Shown piece after piece: positions 22,900 through 34,953 of a stretch of 64,000 nucleotides of DNA (its first letter is position 1; every line of letters begins with the position of its first letter). The notes below the pieces were generated by a model. The model was not told the origin of the DNA. It searched no databases and saw nothing but the letters and a program-made list of their open reading frames with translations. The position numbers and the translations under genes were made by a program. The stretch comes from Ceriagrion tenellum (lineage: Eukaryota; Arthropoda; Insecta; Odonata; Coenagrionidae): NCBI GenBank assembly GCA_963169105.1, contig OY720636.1, forward strand, positions 119,802,188-119,866,187. The letters are read 5' to 3'.

Positions 22900-25800
22900 T
22901 CGCATTCAGCCTCTAGCATTAAAATACTATCATCATGGTTCATCAATTGTGACCAACTCCTCGTCCCAAATAATTTAGTTATCAGAGCGAATCAGGGGCT
23001 AATATCACCTATAAGTTACTGATATTAGCGTTATTTATCAGAATTAGTATTTTTATACGAACACTGCCTTCAACAGTCTATGTTCACGCGGACCACTCCT
23101 AGTTTACAGTTTAGCCTTGTATTGTTCTCACATTTGGATATCATTACACCATTAGAGGAGTAGGCCGGGTTCGGTTTTCAACTAGGACAATTATTGTGCG
23201 GCGGTCATCCCGTGCCACACACCCAGGTGGTGCCTTGTGGAGTAATCCCTAGAAGTAGAGTATGTACAGTTTCATGTCGTTGCCAGCTTAAACTTTGCTA
23301 CAAGACGCGCAAAGAATAAAAGCTTTGACTTCATCAGTAAAAACTGAACAATTCGGAACATGAATTTTAAAAAAAATACAATTCACGCAACAGGCGTCAC
23401 TAAATTGACCAAGCCCATGCGTTTCAATGACAAAAAGCCATTTGAAAAATTCATTTTATTTTGAAATTATTTTCTATCGTGACTTTCCTCACCGTAATGA
23501 AGGGATTACATCTTGTAACCGGTGCATCCAATAATATCCCCCATTTCACTATTTTCTATTATAAACTTATTTAGCAAAGAATGGCAAACACAACTACCTG
23601 GAAGTTGTCCATAGGAAATATGCAATTACTTGCCACAAGGATCCAAACTCTCTTTTCACAATCAACGAGTTCGGATGATTTTTGTATTCATGCATACCCG
23701 CCACGCCGTTCTCTTTCGGGAACGACGACGGCAGGGGCACAGTCGAAATAAAATTAATTATTGTATAATGACTTCGCCCAATGATTTCCTTCGTAACGCT
23801 ATACCTTTGCATCCCTCTTTTTCCTCATTTACACTCATAAGCTACTTCATTCACGCCTTCCAGTTCTCAAGGCTTCTACTAATCCTCCTCGTAAGGTGGC
23901 TGGAGCGTGAATCGTGAGTCGCTGAGTGCACGTATCAATTACCTATCAGGTTAGTCCTACCAAAATTCTTCCACATCACGACCACACTTCACTGATATAC
24001 ATAAATTTCTTCGTGGAAAATAACCATATATGAGATAATATCATGATGCAAGATTGATATTTTAAAATGTTTGTTTCCATGAAAGCAGCGTTATGACTTG
24101 GGTTTACGTCGTGGAATTCAAATTGTACGCAAAAATTGTAAGTAAATACGTGTTTTTTATTCGTAATGATACCTTGATATTAATTAGGAACAGTTAAAAT
24201 AATATTAAACGTTTGTTTTCACGCTTAGGAGAAAATCTGTGCATATGCTATTGAATCCCTTCTAAATATATGTCAAATTCCACAAGGCTACGTGTTAAAA
24301 TAGCCTAAAATTGCGAAGAAACCAAATTGGTAACATGCATTTTTTACGTTTTTATTCATACATATTACTAATAAGTACAATAATGTAAACTTTCACGGAA
24401 ATCTGTACATAAACGTAAATCGCTCCAACCACCTTATTCTACCACCATATTATATATGTAAATTCCACCACATTCATCTGAGACTTTCTCGGCCTGCCCT
24501 GACCTCTTATTGTGAGTGACGTGATTTTTTTGGCAGTGATTCATCTCAAGTTGACTTTAAACTTTCACCAATTCAGGTTATAGAACACAGTCACCATTCG
24601 CCTTTTCGTATGGAATCAATGTTTAAAGAAGAGTACATTGTATAGGTATAACTGCTCGTGGTTGGTGGGGGAGCAAAAGGGGCTAGATTTATTTGTTTAC
24701 TACTCCTGTTTTATTTAAGGTTAACTGGGAGGTGGCAATGTTACGAAAAAGAGATGATTCCAAACAGGCGTGATCGACAGAGATTTCAGACATAAGCTCT
24801 CTCCTCTTCGTGGGCGTCTCGCTTAGACAAGTTTAGCGAAGCGCACTACTTCATGGTCTCGCAATTCTTACTCTGTGAAGGGAAGAAAAGAATAGACTGG
24901 AGGACCATTGAGACATAGATTTGGATAAGAGATGAATATTGAACAGAAAGTAGAGAAAACGATTATCCATTCCAACTCGGGAAAAGTAAAGGAATTTTTA
25001 AATGGTATGTAGACGTGAATTGAGACCCAACGATGCATTCAATCACGCTTATTTTTCATAGTGGATAAAGAACGAGAACTCTTGAGGCGTGTTGAGACAC
25101 GAAAAACAGTATGAACAACCTGATGCTTGCGAGAAACCTTAGAAAATGAGACATGATCCACGGAATAAAGACTGTTACGGCGAAAATGAAAATAACTTAC
25201 AAAAGGAATTAACAAAGTCATTTTCATTTTCGCCACAATGGATAACTACCACAAAATAGAGCCTAAAACAGTTTCCTTCTTACAGACTGTTATTAACGAC
25301 GCGGAAAGTAATATGTATTGAGTAATTTATGTGCACATTGTCATTCACCCTTATATCGGTTAATTTATACAGCAGAGGAAACAATGGCAGTAAATCAATT
25401 AAATATCACAGGTAATATTCATCAAATAATACCAAAACTCTCTTAAGCAAATGCAATCAATTATTTTCCCATGAGGAATAAAGTAATTTGAAGGGAAGGA
25501 GACAGAAAAGATGAATTGAGGAGGAGATAACAGGCATTGAGATGCTCAAGGTCGTGATACAACGGAAAATTCTCGGTAAACATGGCATTACAAGGCGTTT
25601 TATCAGTGCCCTGCCACGAAAAAGGAACTTCGCCAAGCTGAAAAGTGAAATAGTTAGAGGTGATTGAAATTTAAACGCGGCGTTTATCCTCATCAATTTT
25701 GTCTAAGATAGGCTACCTTAAGCGATTGAATGTCATTAATAATGAGCTCGAAGGTAACGGAAAGTAGCTCTCGCGTGGGGATAAAATGCGGTGATCGCTT

Positions 25801-26490
25801 ACGCTCTCCAGTCTTTCGAGTGTCCCGAGAATCAATAAAAAGATAAACGCCCGCTCATCCTCGGTGATTTGATCCTAATATCGCCTTATCTTCATATCAC
25901 GAGGTTCCATAAGAGAGCATATTATTGATAGTACAAGGCGTAAACCAGTAAAATATTTGGCTGCTATTTTAATCTTATCAAACTAATCACATTGATGTTT
26001 ATATATACTTTTCCATATCGAAGGAAGTGACAGGAGATACTTCAAAAGTGCACATGTGTCCCCGACTGAATATTCTTATTCCATCCAAAAGGAGGAATGC
26101 CTCCTCTGAAAAATACACTACGGCTGTCGAAACACTATGAACCTACTATTGTTTTTTCGCTGTGTCGATGTGTTTTTTGGGACTTCAACAACCCTCGGCA
26201 GATTCGAACAATATATGGCGCACGTTTCTGAGGACCGAGAAAGCAAAGCTGAAGAATAAACAGGATACATTAGAAAGACCACAGTAGCCCCGAAGTGGGA
26301 TCTTGGCGGTAATACAATGTCGTTAAACTAAAATTTTGCACTCTTTTATATATAGATGAATCTGTAAAACAAGTACTTAACCTTTGAAGCTCTTATAAGG
26401 TTCGATATCTCAAATGTGGGGAATTGTGGCCCCAAATTGGTGATTTATAGGTTATCTCAATACACATGAACCGATTACCTTGAAAATTTG
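22900..26490. other. no recognisable gene
   Basis: Only short open frames (under 100 codons) without motifs. No terminal inverted repeats, tRNA boxes or strong hairpins were seen. Confidence 0.45.
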
Positions 26491-26496
26491 AACTAA

Positions 26497-26830
26497 TTGC
26501 ATGTACAGGCTAGCACTTGGAAGAACATAAGAAGCTACATGAAAGACCCCCACGGCCTCAAACACGGCAGAATAAGCTTTAAATGGCCCGAATTACTTAT
26601 ACACAGAGCAAGGCGATATTGGTGCGAAACGTGGCAGTTAGAGGTAAATTTGAAAAAAACATGTATGGTAATGAATATCTGGATAAGGAAAAAACTCTTC
26701 TAATTTTCCTCTACATGATAACAGAATATTAAAATAGAGACAGTATAATATTTTAAATACCTCGGAATTAAACTTACTGATGAACACTCATGTGTTAAAC
26801 AATTCGGGAAATAGCTGGTACTAAATTTGA
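26497..26830 (+). pseudogene. LINE reverse transcriptase fragment
   Basis: The plus strand reads RYWCETWQLEVNLKKTCMV at about 26620-26675, matching the W-C--W-L--N--KT-V segment just after the RT catalytic YxDD. Then, in another frame (about 26745-26810), YFKYLGIKLTDEHSCVKQFG matches the YLGV segment. Stops and a frameshift separate them, and the catalytic residues are outside the preserved part. Confidence 0.6.
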
Positions 26831-26917
26831 TGGTGACGGACTTCACTTTGTGAAAATCCATTATAAATAAATTTCAGAATTACTTGGAGCTGCTTCACAG
26901 TGTTTTATTCTTAGTCC

Positions 26918-26949
26918 ACCGGTTTAGTCGCATAGGCGACATCATCAGG
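26918..26949 (-). ncRNA. decayed hammerhead-like motif with strong stem II
   Basis: Minus strand: CTGATGA, then a five-pair GTCGC/GCGAC stem with a CTAT loop, then TAAACC (expected GAAACC), then the palindrome ACCGGT followed by G, which is not allowed at residue 17. The strong hairpin and intact CTGATGA argue for descent from a hammerhead; the G12 and H17 changes argue that it no longer cleaves. Confidence 0.4.
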
Positions 26950-26959
26950 TCAACTGATG

Positions 26960-29900
26960 AAATCTATTCAATAACTGGTCCAGCTAACCGTAAGTTGTGA
27001 TTTGTTAAAAGAGTATTTGGCAAGCTAAAAGAGCTCTTGATGATAAAGTTAATGATCATCTGATACGTAGTACTAACAGCAAGTCGTACACATTTGTACT
27101 ATAACTCATGTATATATGTTCATTTATGTAGTTGCAAAATATATCAATACAACGGGTTTTTCCACCATTGGTGACATTCGAATGCCCTGCCGTGCCCTAT
27201 AGCGTAGGGCAAGCTGATGAAATATCGCCTCTTGACATGCATTTGATGTTTTTTCCTAAAGCACCTTAAGTAGCTTCTTCATCTTTATTAGGGCACAGTG
27301 TTGAGTATGTTGATAATAACTCAGACCCTTCCATATATCCTTGAGATGACTTCAGGATATTACGTAGACGTAGATGGCTCAGGTTTAATCATCAATATTC
27401 CAGAAATACAGCGAGATTTTAGTTGGAGTACATTATTCACCCCAAACTTTCAATACGTGGTTAATGACTCCTACATGATGTATGAATTCTGAAAGTTAAA
27501 ACGAGTTCCACCCGACAAGTTAAGTCCCATGTAACAACTTAATTCCTTTCTTCTTCAAATCTAAATCCACTGACACCTAACCACCGTAAAATTATCATAA
27601 ATATAGTTTGCATAATATCGAAATCGGTAAACTAGGTTTAAAAAGCAATTCACACTGATATCTACAAGGCTTTTTGGGTTGTGCACCGGGGTACCGCATT
27701 TTGCTCGGCAGGTAAACTATACGCATATACAACTCAGTGTTACACTATATATATGGTTAATTATTTTAAAAATAAAATGGAAATTTTAGTGGTTTAATAA
27801 ATTTTCAGTCGTCTTATGTATTTGTTCTCAAAATCAAAATATTCTCATTCATATGGCATATATAGGCTTTCTCTGAAATAAAAATAATCAAATTATCAGT
27901 TCATTCTCATAAAAAATACTCGTCCCCCGTTTCAGAGGTCCTCCACAGGGCATGTGAATAAATAAAGCGTGTCTGCGTAGCCAAACGAAAGTAACCGGAG
28001 TGGTCGTCAACCTTAGGGGAACTTTGGCCCTTTCATTTCTGCATTCAAAAGATTTGTCTCGGATGTGAGAACTCTATTGATTCCTCATACCGCAAAGCCC
28101 GATAAATGCCAACATTCGGGTAGATCTGATGTCCAATTTTTGATAAAATCATAAGATAGCAAAATATAAACACAATTATTTCTCGCTTCATAAGATAGGA
28201 TAGCATTTCTTTCTGAACGCGATTGAAAAAGGAAAATAATATGAATTTCCAAGCATGAATAAGCTTTGATTTTGACGAGGACTCATTTCTCATTCGTCTG
28301 TCAAAACTCGTGTTTGTTACCAACGAAAAGCTAGCCCAACTCTAGTTTGAATACGCACGAGTAGCGTTCTCTGATCATGTTTACATAGCGCTGCTTTAAT
28401 TTCAGTGTGTTGTGACATCCAATTTTTTCCCACTCGCTTCACTCGGGCGAGAAAGGTGCCTCTTGCTAGCAGTTTAAGACCCAGGTCGTTGAGCAGCGGA
28501 GGCGAAAGAATAACATAGCTTCTATTTTCGAAACGGGTAGCTGCAAATACCCCAGTGGAACTGTAAAAAAAAGTACTGGTTTCGTTTCCACGAGGATATG
28601 CTGCGTCTGTCGGTCCGTCTCTTCCAATTTTTCAGTCCACACTCGAGAGGAAATGAAATAAAGAAATCGAAGGATTTGCGGAAAGAAATACATATTCTCC
28701 GTAAATATAAGTTCCCTGAGCTGCGTCATCATCCGTTGGCACTGGGTTCTGGGTGAGGAATGCAATCAACACAATGGAAAGGAATAGACTCACCCCAAGC
28801 TCAAGAGCCAAGAGTAGGCACGAAGCCAAGAGCCTCCTCGGTGATAGTGAAAGGGATTCCAAAGCAATTATGTAAGAATGACCTCAGAGGGTTCAATCTG
28901 ACCGCACTTCAAATTATTTACCTTGTACAAATCCTAGGATAAGTAAGAGGAGGTATATTAATATACAAAATTCAATGCTTTCCCTACGAGTTTTTCTCTG
29001 TAAACTCATTAAAGTCTTCTCAAACTTCCCTCACGGCTAGGCCCACCATTCCGGCCAGAGTTTTGACAGTACTCTTCCTATCGTTTTCGGATTATGTTGC
29101 TGACAATGATCAGCCCTGAAGGTGATAGTAAAGTCGTTTTTCGAAACGCTGGTTGAAATGATAAATCTAACCCGGTAAGACGCATGAAAAGAGTTTACAA
29201 CTACACATGAAATTTGATTCCAAATGCCACAGAGCCCCTAAATTACCAGCTGCGGTCGTCCATCAAAAACCATAATAATAAAAATGCAAAGCGATATACC
29301 TCATCGGTATCAGTAGAATTATTTTCCCCAGCGTCTGCAATCTCGCATTCTGTCCGACAGCGACTTTGATGACTTTTTAAAAGCAATAACACAACCCGAT
29401 TAGAGATTCGTACGTACAACCCAGGGAAAACTAATTAGTCACTAATATGTTTGGTCATGTCGGGTAAACATAGAAAGTGAGAAATTATGGCGCAAATATT
29501 GTTCAAGAAATTTTTTCTCATTACGCTGTCACGAATTTATCTGGAAAGGTATCCGTTTTGCATTTGGCTGCAGCTTAAATCTCGAGATTGGATGCTAATG
29601 GGCAATGCAAATTACTCCTCAAACCTTGTAATCGTGAAAATTGATAGGAATGGACAACAGTTGTGGGATCGTATTACGTGCCCCGTGTATGCCATCCCGC
29701 TCAAGAGTGGGATCTTACTTTAGACAGCTATCATCCTCAATACGTTCCTCTTTTGTGAGCATGCGGCTTCTGAAGACGTGAAGGGTTGAAATGGTAAAAT
29801 CGATAAGCAAAATGCATAAATAAACAGACAAATTACGCGAATTTTCGCTCTAAAGACCCGTCGAAATCGCAAAGATAGCCGTCTGAATAATAAACCTTTA

Positions 29901-30672
29901 CTGACGGGGCGAACGACAAGGAAGAAACCACGAAAATCGGAAGATCCAGACATATTATGCACCTCCGTCTGCAGATTACCCAGCAATCCACCTCAAGGGT
30001 GTGTGGCAGGGGGTGAGTAATCACCAACAGATACAATAATATGCCTGTAACTTTCGCCAACAAGCACGAAACTCTACTAGGTATTAGGAACGTTACCAAT
30101 GCTCTTGAAACTACTTGAATTCATTTATTTTCCACCTTCATTTACGAGACTCAAGAGTCACGCAGGAATCATGGTAAAAGTGATGTCAGTACCTCGTTGT
30201 AGATTAAGAAACAAGCATCAGTAAGAAAATCAACCAATCAGCTACACTGCCTGTCGACTAAACTGCTTCAAATTCTCATTGGCAGTCGAATGGACGAAAT
30301 TAGCATTTTTAAAATATTACTGGCTGCCACTCTTTCTCACGAAACAGGAAAAATTCAAGTCTAGAAAACGTCAACTCTATAACTACCTCCGCGTTCTCAC
30401 GTGCGGCAGAATGTCGTTGCATAATCGCTTCCGCAAAGACTCGGTAACCTCGAACAGGAACATTATATCGTGACCGTTGACGCTTGTCGCCTGGCAGCTT
30501 CACCCTATTAGCTGTTGCAGTCACTAGGCACATTATTATTTTGAGAAGAGCGACCACAAGAGGGCAACGGTCCCCTTTGAGGTTCACAATTTTGTTTCAA
30601 CTCATGTAGTCACTAGGCTGATAGAGTGGAGCTGTTCCATACTTGTGAAGAAGAGCTGTCAGTTTTCACGGC
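26960..30672. other. no recognisable gene
   Basis: A 76-codon minus-strand frame at 28862-28632 begins with a signal-peptide-like hydrophobic stretch (LLASCLLLALELGVSLFL), but its downstream part has no motif or clear splice site. A dispersed-repeat copy lies at 29970-30045. Nothing else is recognisable. Confidence 0.4.
29970..30045 (+). repeat. dispersed repeat copy D
   Basis: Longest and cleanest copy of the element: ATTACCCAGCAA, CCACCTCAAGGGTG, TGTGGCAGGGGGTGAGT, CACCAACAG. Compare 9103 and 17112. Confidence 0.6.
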
Positions 30673-30675
30673 ATA

Positions 30676-31622
30676 AAGGGTGCGTCCCAAAAGTCATGAA
30701 ATACATTTTTTGCCGCGCCGTCACTGGTCACTGTGATTTCAAACCGGTTGAGTGAGACGAGGGAGGACCCTCAGCTTCACAGTGTACCCAAGATCAGTCT
30801 GCTCTGAGCATTGATGGAGTCAGGATTGCTGATTTAGTGCACCCCTGTTTTGAGACCACGTCTCGACGCGCGATATCAGATACTTTCGAACAACGTTCGG
30901 CGATAAAATTCTGCACAAAACTCGACAAAAAAGCTGCCGAAACTCACGAATTGCTAAAGCATGCCTACAGAGAGTATTATCCATCGTATAGGCAAGTTGA
31001 AAGGTGGGTGAAGACATTTAAGGCCAGGGCCAGGAAGGGGTGGACGATGACCCCCGCTCTGGACGGCCATCAACAAGCCAAAGCGATGAAAGTGTGACTT
31101 TTGTGCCTAATTTGTTGAATTCTGACCGTCAAATGAGGGTTCGGTTGTTAGCTGACATTCTGAACATTCCGAAAACCGTTACGGACAAATTGAACATGCG
31201 ATAGGTGTGCGCCAAGTTGGTCCCGAAACTGTTGACGGAAGAGCGGCATCACGGCAATGCACCCAGCCACACGTCTCTGCGCGTGTTTGAGTTTCTGGCG
31301 AAGCACAACATGGGTACGCTGCCGCAGCCACCCTATAGTCCAGACCCAGCACCGGCCGACTTCTTTTCGTTCCCGAGGGTCAAGATCGCACTCCAAAGAT
31401 GTCGTTTTGACAGCATTGAGGCTCTCCAAGCGGCCGTGACAACAGCTTTTAAGGAGGTTCCCGGCGAGGCCTTTGAGGGGGCGAACCGGGCGTGGGAGAG
31501 TCGGTGGGAAAAATGAGTAGATGCTCATGGAGATTATTTTGAAGATTAATAACACTTTGTTCCGATTTTGTCAATAAATCTTTTTTTACATGCATATTTC
31601 ATAACTTTTGGGACGCACCCTG
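30676..31622 (+). mobile_element. mariner element, internally deleted
   Basis: The ends are terminal inverted repeats, AAGGGTGCGTCCCAAAAGT on the left and the complement of CAGGGTGCGTCCCAAAAGT on the right. TA target duplications sit outside (30674-30675, 31623-31624). The total length of 947 bp is shorter than a usual mariner of about 1.3 kb, because the middle of the transposase is gone. Both ends appear intact, so a transposase supplied elsewhere might have mobilised it. Confidence 0.85.
30837..31516 (+). pseudogene. mariner transposase remnant
   Basis: The N-terminal part (30837-31094) holds the mariner paired helix-turn-helix region: EQRSAIKFCTKLDKKAAETH, then YPSYRQVERWVKTFKA. The C-terminal part (31205-31516) has GNAPSHTSLRVFEFLAKHN and then PPYSPDPAPADFFSFP. 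These are the second and third catalytic blocks of the DD34D domain. The second Asp is replaced by Gly (HHGNAPSHT for HDNAPSHT); the third Asp (YSPD) remains. The first catalytic block is deleted. Family proteins are about 345 residues; this one cannot work. Confidence 0.8.
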
Positions 31623-31689
31623 TAAAACTCATAAAGCCACCAATTTTGACGATTTAAATTAATTCGAATTCACTATTATCATCAGTCGT

Positions 31690-32260
31690 CCAATCCTAAG
31701 ATTGGTTAACTGCAGCCCTACAACCTTCCCTATTTCATGCCAGTTCCCTTACTCCCTGGTAGATGTTGTTATGAATACACCGAAAGTACTTTCCTCTTTT
31801 CTTGGTGAATGAATTCATTCATTGACTTTCCCCTTGGGACTTTTTCATCTATTTTTCTTCAATTACATTCCACTCAAATTCTACCTATCCTGCCTAAGGG
31901 TGTGACCAATAAATATTATTCTTTTTTCATGTATAACATCCCACATAGTCCTTTCCTCTTTTACTCTTCTATTCATTCCTTCTTTTATCCATCTTTTATC
32001 ATTCTCCTCCAATGCTAGGTTTCGCAGGCTCCTAGTCTTATCTGGTCTGCTTTTCCATTGTAATAGTTTCAATGGTCCATATTTCAGACCTACAAAGCGC
32101 CACGCTCCACGCGAATGCTTTCACATAATGTTTCATCGTTCGTAGTCCTATCTCCTTTGAGCACAGTAATTGCCTTTATATTATGAATGCTGTATTAGCT
32201 TTAACTATTCCATAGTAGATGTCCGTTGCACCTCTTACGTCCCACGTGATAGTATTTCCG
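31690..32260 (-). pseudogene. LINE C-terminal fragment
   Basis: Minus strand, about 32140-32070: TMKHYVKAFAWSVALCRSEI matches the K-FV-S-LWSVALYGSETW block after the RT. Downstream, EERTMWDVIHEKRIIFIG matches the ER-LL--I--R---F-GH block. Many stops are present. It is the same family as the fragments at 44.7 and 60.9 kb, with recognisably parallel sequence along most of its length. Confidence 0.55.
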
Positions 32261-34686
32261 AGGTTGGTGATGGAATCCACTCGCTCTAATTTCTCTATTC
32301 ACGGTGTGACTTCCGTATTCAGTTTGTATTCAATTCGGCTTGTAATAATGACACCGGAAAATTATGGAAACTATGGAGAAGAATCAAGTGATAAGTATTA
32401 TTGACAGGGAAACTGACATCAACAGCATTAAGATTTAACGTTTCAGATAACAATACATGCGCAGGTACCTAGTTCTGAATTAAAATGTGAAAACCACATT
32501 TTACAAAAAATTTTTCATCCTTACGTTCGTTGGAGAAGTAGGAGAGATTTTTTAACCTAAATGCTCAACAGAAAATTCTTAAAGTGATTTATTTCCTTCA
32601 TAAACATTCGTACCTTCCGTAAGATAAAATATGAAATGTCACCCCCGGCATATCAAGGAAGATGAAAAATTCAGGTGCGGCCGTGGAACGTTCTTGCTGG
32701 ATTTGCAAACTTAACAAGTATAGTTCGACTATAGAGCGACTTAAGGACAATGAATGCTGCAGAAGCATTTACATTTTCGATTGCACCGAAGTCCCTACTA
32801 ACTCATCACAACAAGACTACCATCGGATTTTTTGCTATGGATACTCGAGTTAAGGTTTTAATTATGGACGATCTAATAAGCTCGTAGCAAAATTAGCCAT
32901 ACTTTAGTAGTATTTTTTCTAGTTTAACAATGGAATTTACAGCGGGCGCGTGGGCGACGACACAACCCCTTATCAATATTACCCTTTGTAAAATCGGTAA
33001 CACACTGTACGGTGAAAATAGTGGCGTTTTCATGTAACCAAATTGAGAGCTTCAAAAAATTCAGTTTTTCTGTTGTACGTTTATCCTGGGCTGAGAAAAA
33101 GTTACTTCAGAAAAATGATAATAGCTCTTCTTTCAGGAACAGAAAAAAACTTTAAATTAAGAACTAGATCCCAACAAATACTCTCATTAATAATGAACAT
33201 TTAATTGACATCAAACGAATATTTTGTTCAACTAGAATTTTTTTAAGTGTGCACTTCCCCGAGAAGAAGCCAAAAATGTGGATATTTTTCACTTTAAGCA
33301 AATAAACATTGTTAATCTTAAAATAAAATATTTTTCTGATATTGCCAAACGCAGAATTAAACAAGAAAAATATTAGTGTAACCATTTTTTCTGTGGGCTT
33401 TTTGGATTGTACGTAATTAAAGCCTAAACTAGATAGTACAAAATACAAAATCTGATAGCAGAGGAAGATTTAAAATGTGGAACACTACAGTACTCGCGAC
33501 TGTACGAGGTTTGGTTTAGACCAAGACCATTCTCGCAACGAATTTCTTTGCCCGTTTGTCCACCCAACTTTGCTAAAAGGTTCTGTCATGACGCAATTTT
33601 TTATGTTATTCGTGTAGTGATGATTTTAAACAGCAAGCATAATAAGCGAAGTGCATTCCAATCCGGGAGAGGCGCAGAGAAAAAGCGTATGTGCCAAAGT
33701 GCTCCATATAACTTTAAACATAGGCGCTGCAATGACAGGGTAGTCACGGCTAAGAGGAACCATTGGTGATATTATTCGACAGCATAATCAAGGCATTCGT
33801 CGCGGAAATTTTATCACGCATGATTAATCGAGGGAAAATTAAGCGTTTGACCTAATTACACGAATACAATGGCTACCTTCACATTCCTGCCTCAAGGGCT
33901 ACTGGCATCCGATAACTCAATGATGAGCCCAGCGAAAAAGAGGCGGTTATCGGTTGGGGATATCACAAAAGCCTTTAATCCTCCCCGCGGCGTATTTTTC
34001 TGAATCTGCTCTGGGGCGTTGGCTCGCATGTCCTTGGTTGAAGTGGATTCAAGGCTAATTCAGGGCTTTCAAGGGCAATTAGGAAATGATTTGAAGTTTC
34101 CAAGTGACAAATGGAAGTCTAGCTCGGCAAAGTTCATGTGCCTTTGGCCTTCAAAATGTATAAAGTTACTGTGTTAAGGACCACCATGTGGCTACGGCAT
34201 GTCAGCTGAGCAGTCGTCTCGATCATGCATTCAGCCGACGGAAGTAAGCGATGCATTGGAGCGGATATTGCTGTAGATCATAGACTTTTAGAGAAAAGAC
34301 TTTATTTTTATTAAATTTAGCAAGTTGAAGGGGAAGATGATGGAGAGCTAGGGAATTTATTGCCTGAAAACTGGATGAATTCTCACTCGATTTGGGAATT
34401 GTGTTATCTCAGGTATTTTTCAAATGTATTTACTAAAGATTGAAAAATAAAAAGGGATAAGGATCACATCCACTCAGCAAACAGCTATTTTCACTCCAAA
34501 TGCATAAAATGTGCCATGAAAAAAATCATTTTCCTATACTGGAATCCGAACACGGACCTCCCACTTGTCGATAAGATGAGATTCAACAAGCATTCCGTAT
34601 TCAAGGCGAATTTTTGACGTAAGAGTAAGTGATGAGATCAGGCTAGTTCTTATTAACGGAAGCTTACCCGCATATACAGTCTTAAT
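32261..34686. other. no recognisable gene
   Basis: Short open frames only. At about 34543-34600 the minus strand holds a degenerate B-box (GTTCGGATTCC), possibly a SINE remnant. Confidence 0.45.
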
Positions 34687-34803
34687 TTTATGCTTTCATA
34701 AATGATTTAAGATTTTCCCGGTGTATTACATTTAAATATCTTTCTCGGGCTATTTAAATATATTTCCCGGTGCGAAGCCCGAGAAAGATATTTATGCTTT
34801 CAT
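34687..34803. repeat. 18-bp hairpin flanked by a 13-bp direct repeat
   Basis: Arms 34734-34751 and 34776-34793 are exact reverse complements (AAATATCTTTCTCGGGCT and its complement) with a 24-base loop. The sequence TTTATGCTTTCAT flanks the unit at 34687-34699 and 34791-34803, overlapping the last three bases of the right arm. A TTCCCGGTG motif also occurs twice (about 34715 and 34765). Confidence 0.65.
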
Positions 34804-34953
34804 TATTTCCGGAAATACTGCATTTTAAAGAAGCACTTGTTTTGCGAGTCGCGCCAACTTTGTATCGCGGTATCTAGAAAGCCGTTATAGATGTCTGGCT
34901 ACAAATATCATAGTTTCTCTGAAATGCCGTCAATATTTTGTATACATCAAAAG

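Noticed and set aside
22327..23022. 231-codon plus-strand open frame, the longest in the window
   Set aside because: Its minus-strand complement reads as a LINE C-terminus (RWFGHVERM motif), so the frame is antisense to a transposon. Its own composition is Ser/Phe/Leu-rich without motifs.
31148..31555. 135-codon minus-strand frame
   Set aside because: It is antisense to the mariner transposase remnant.
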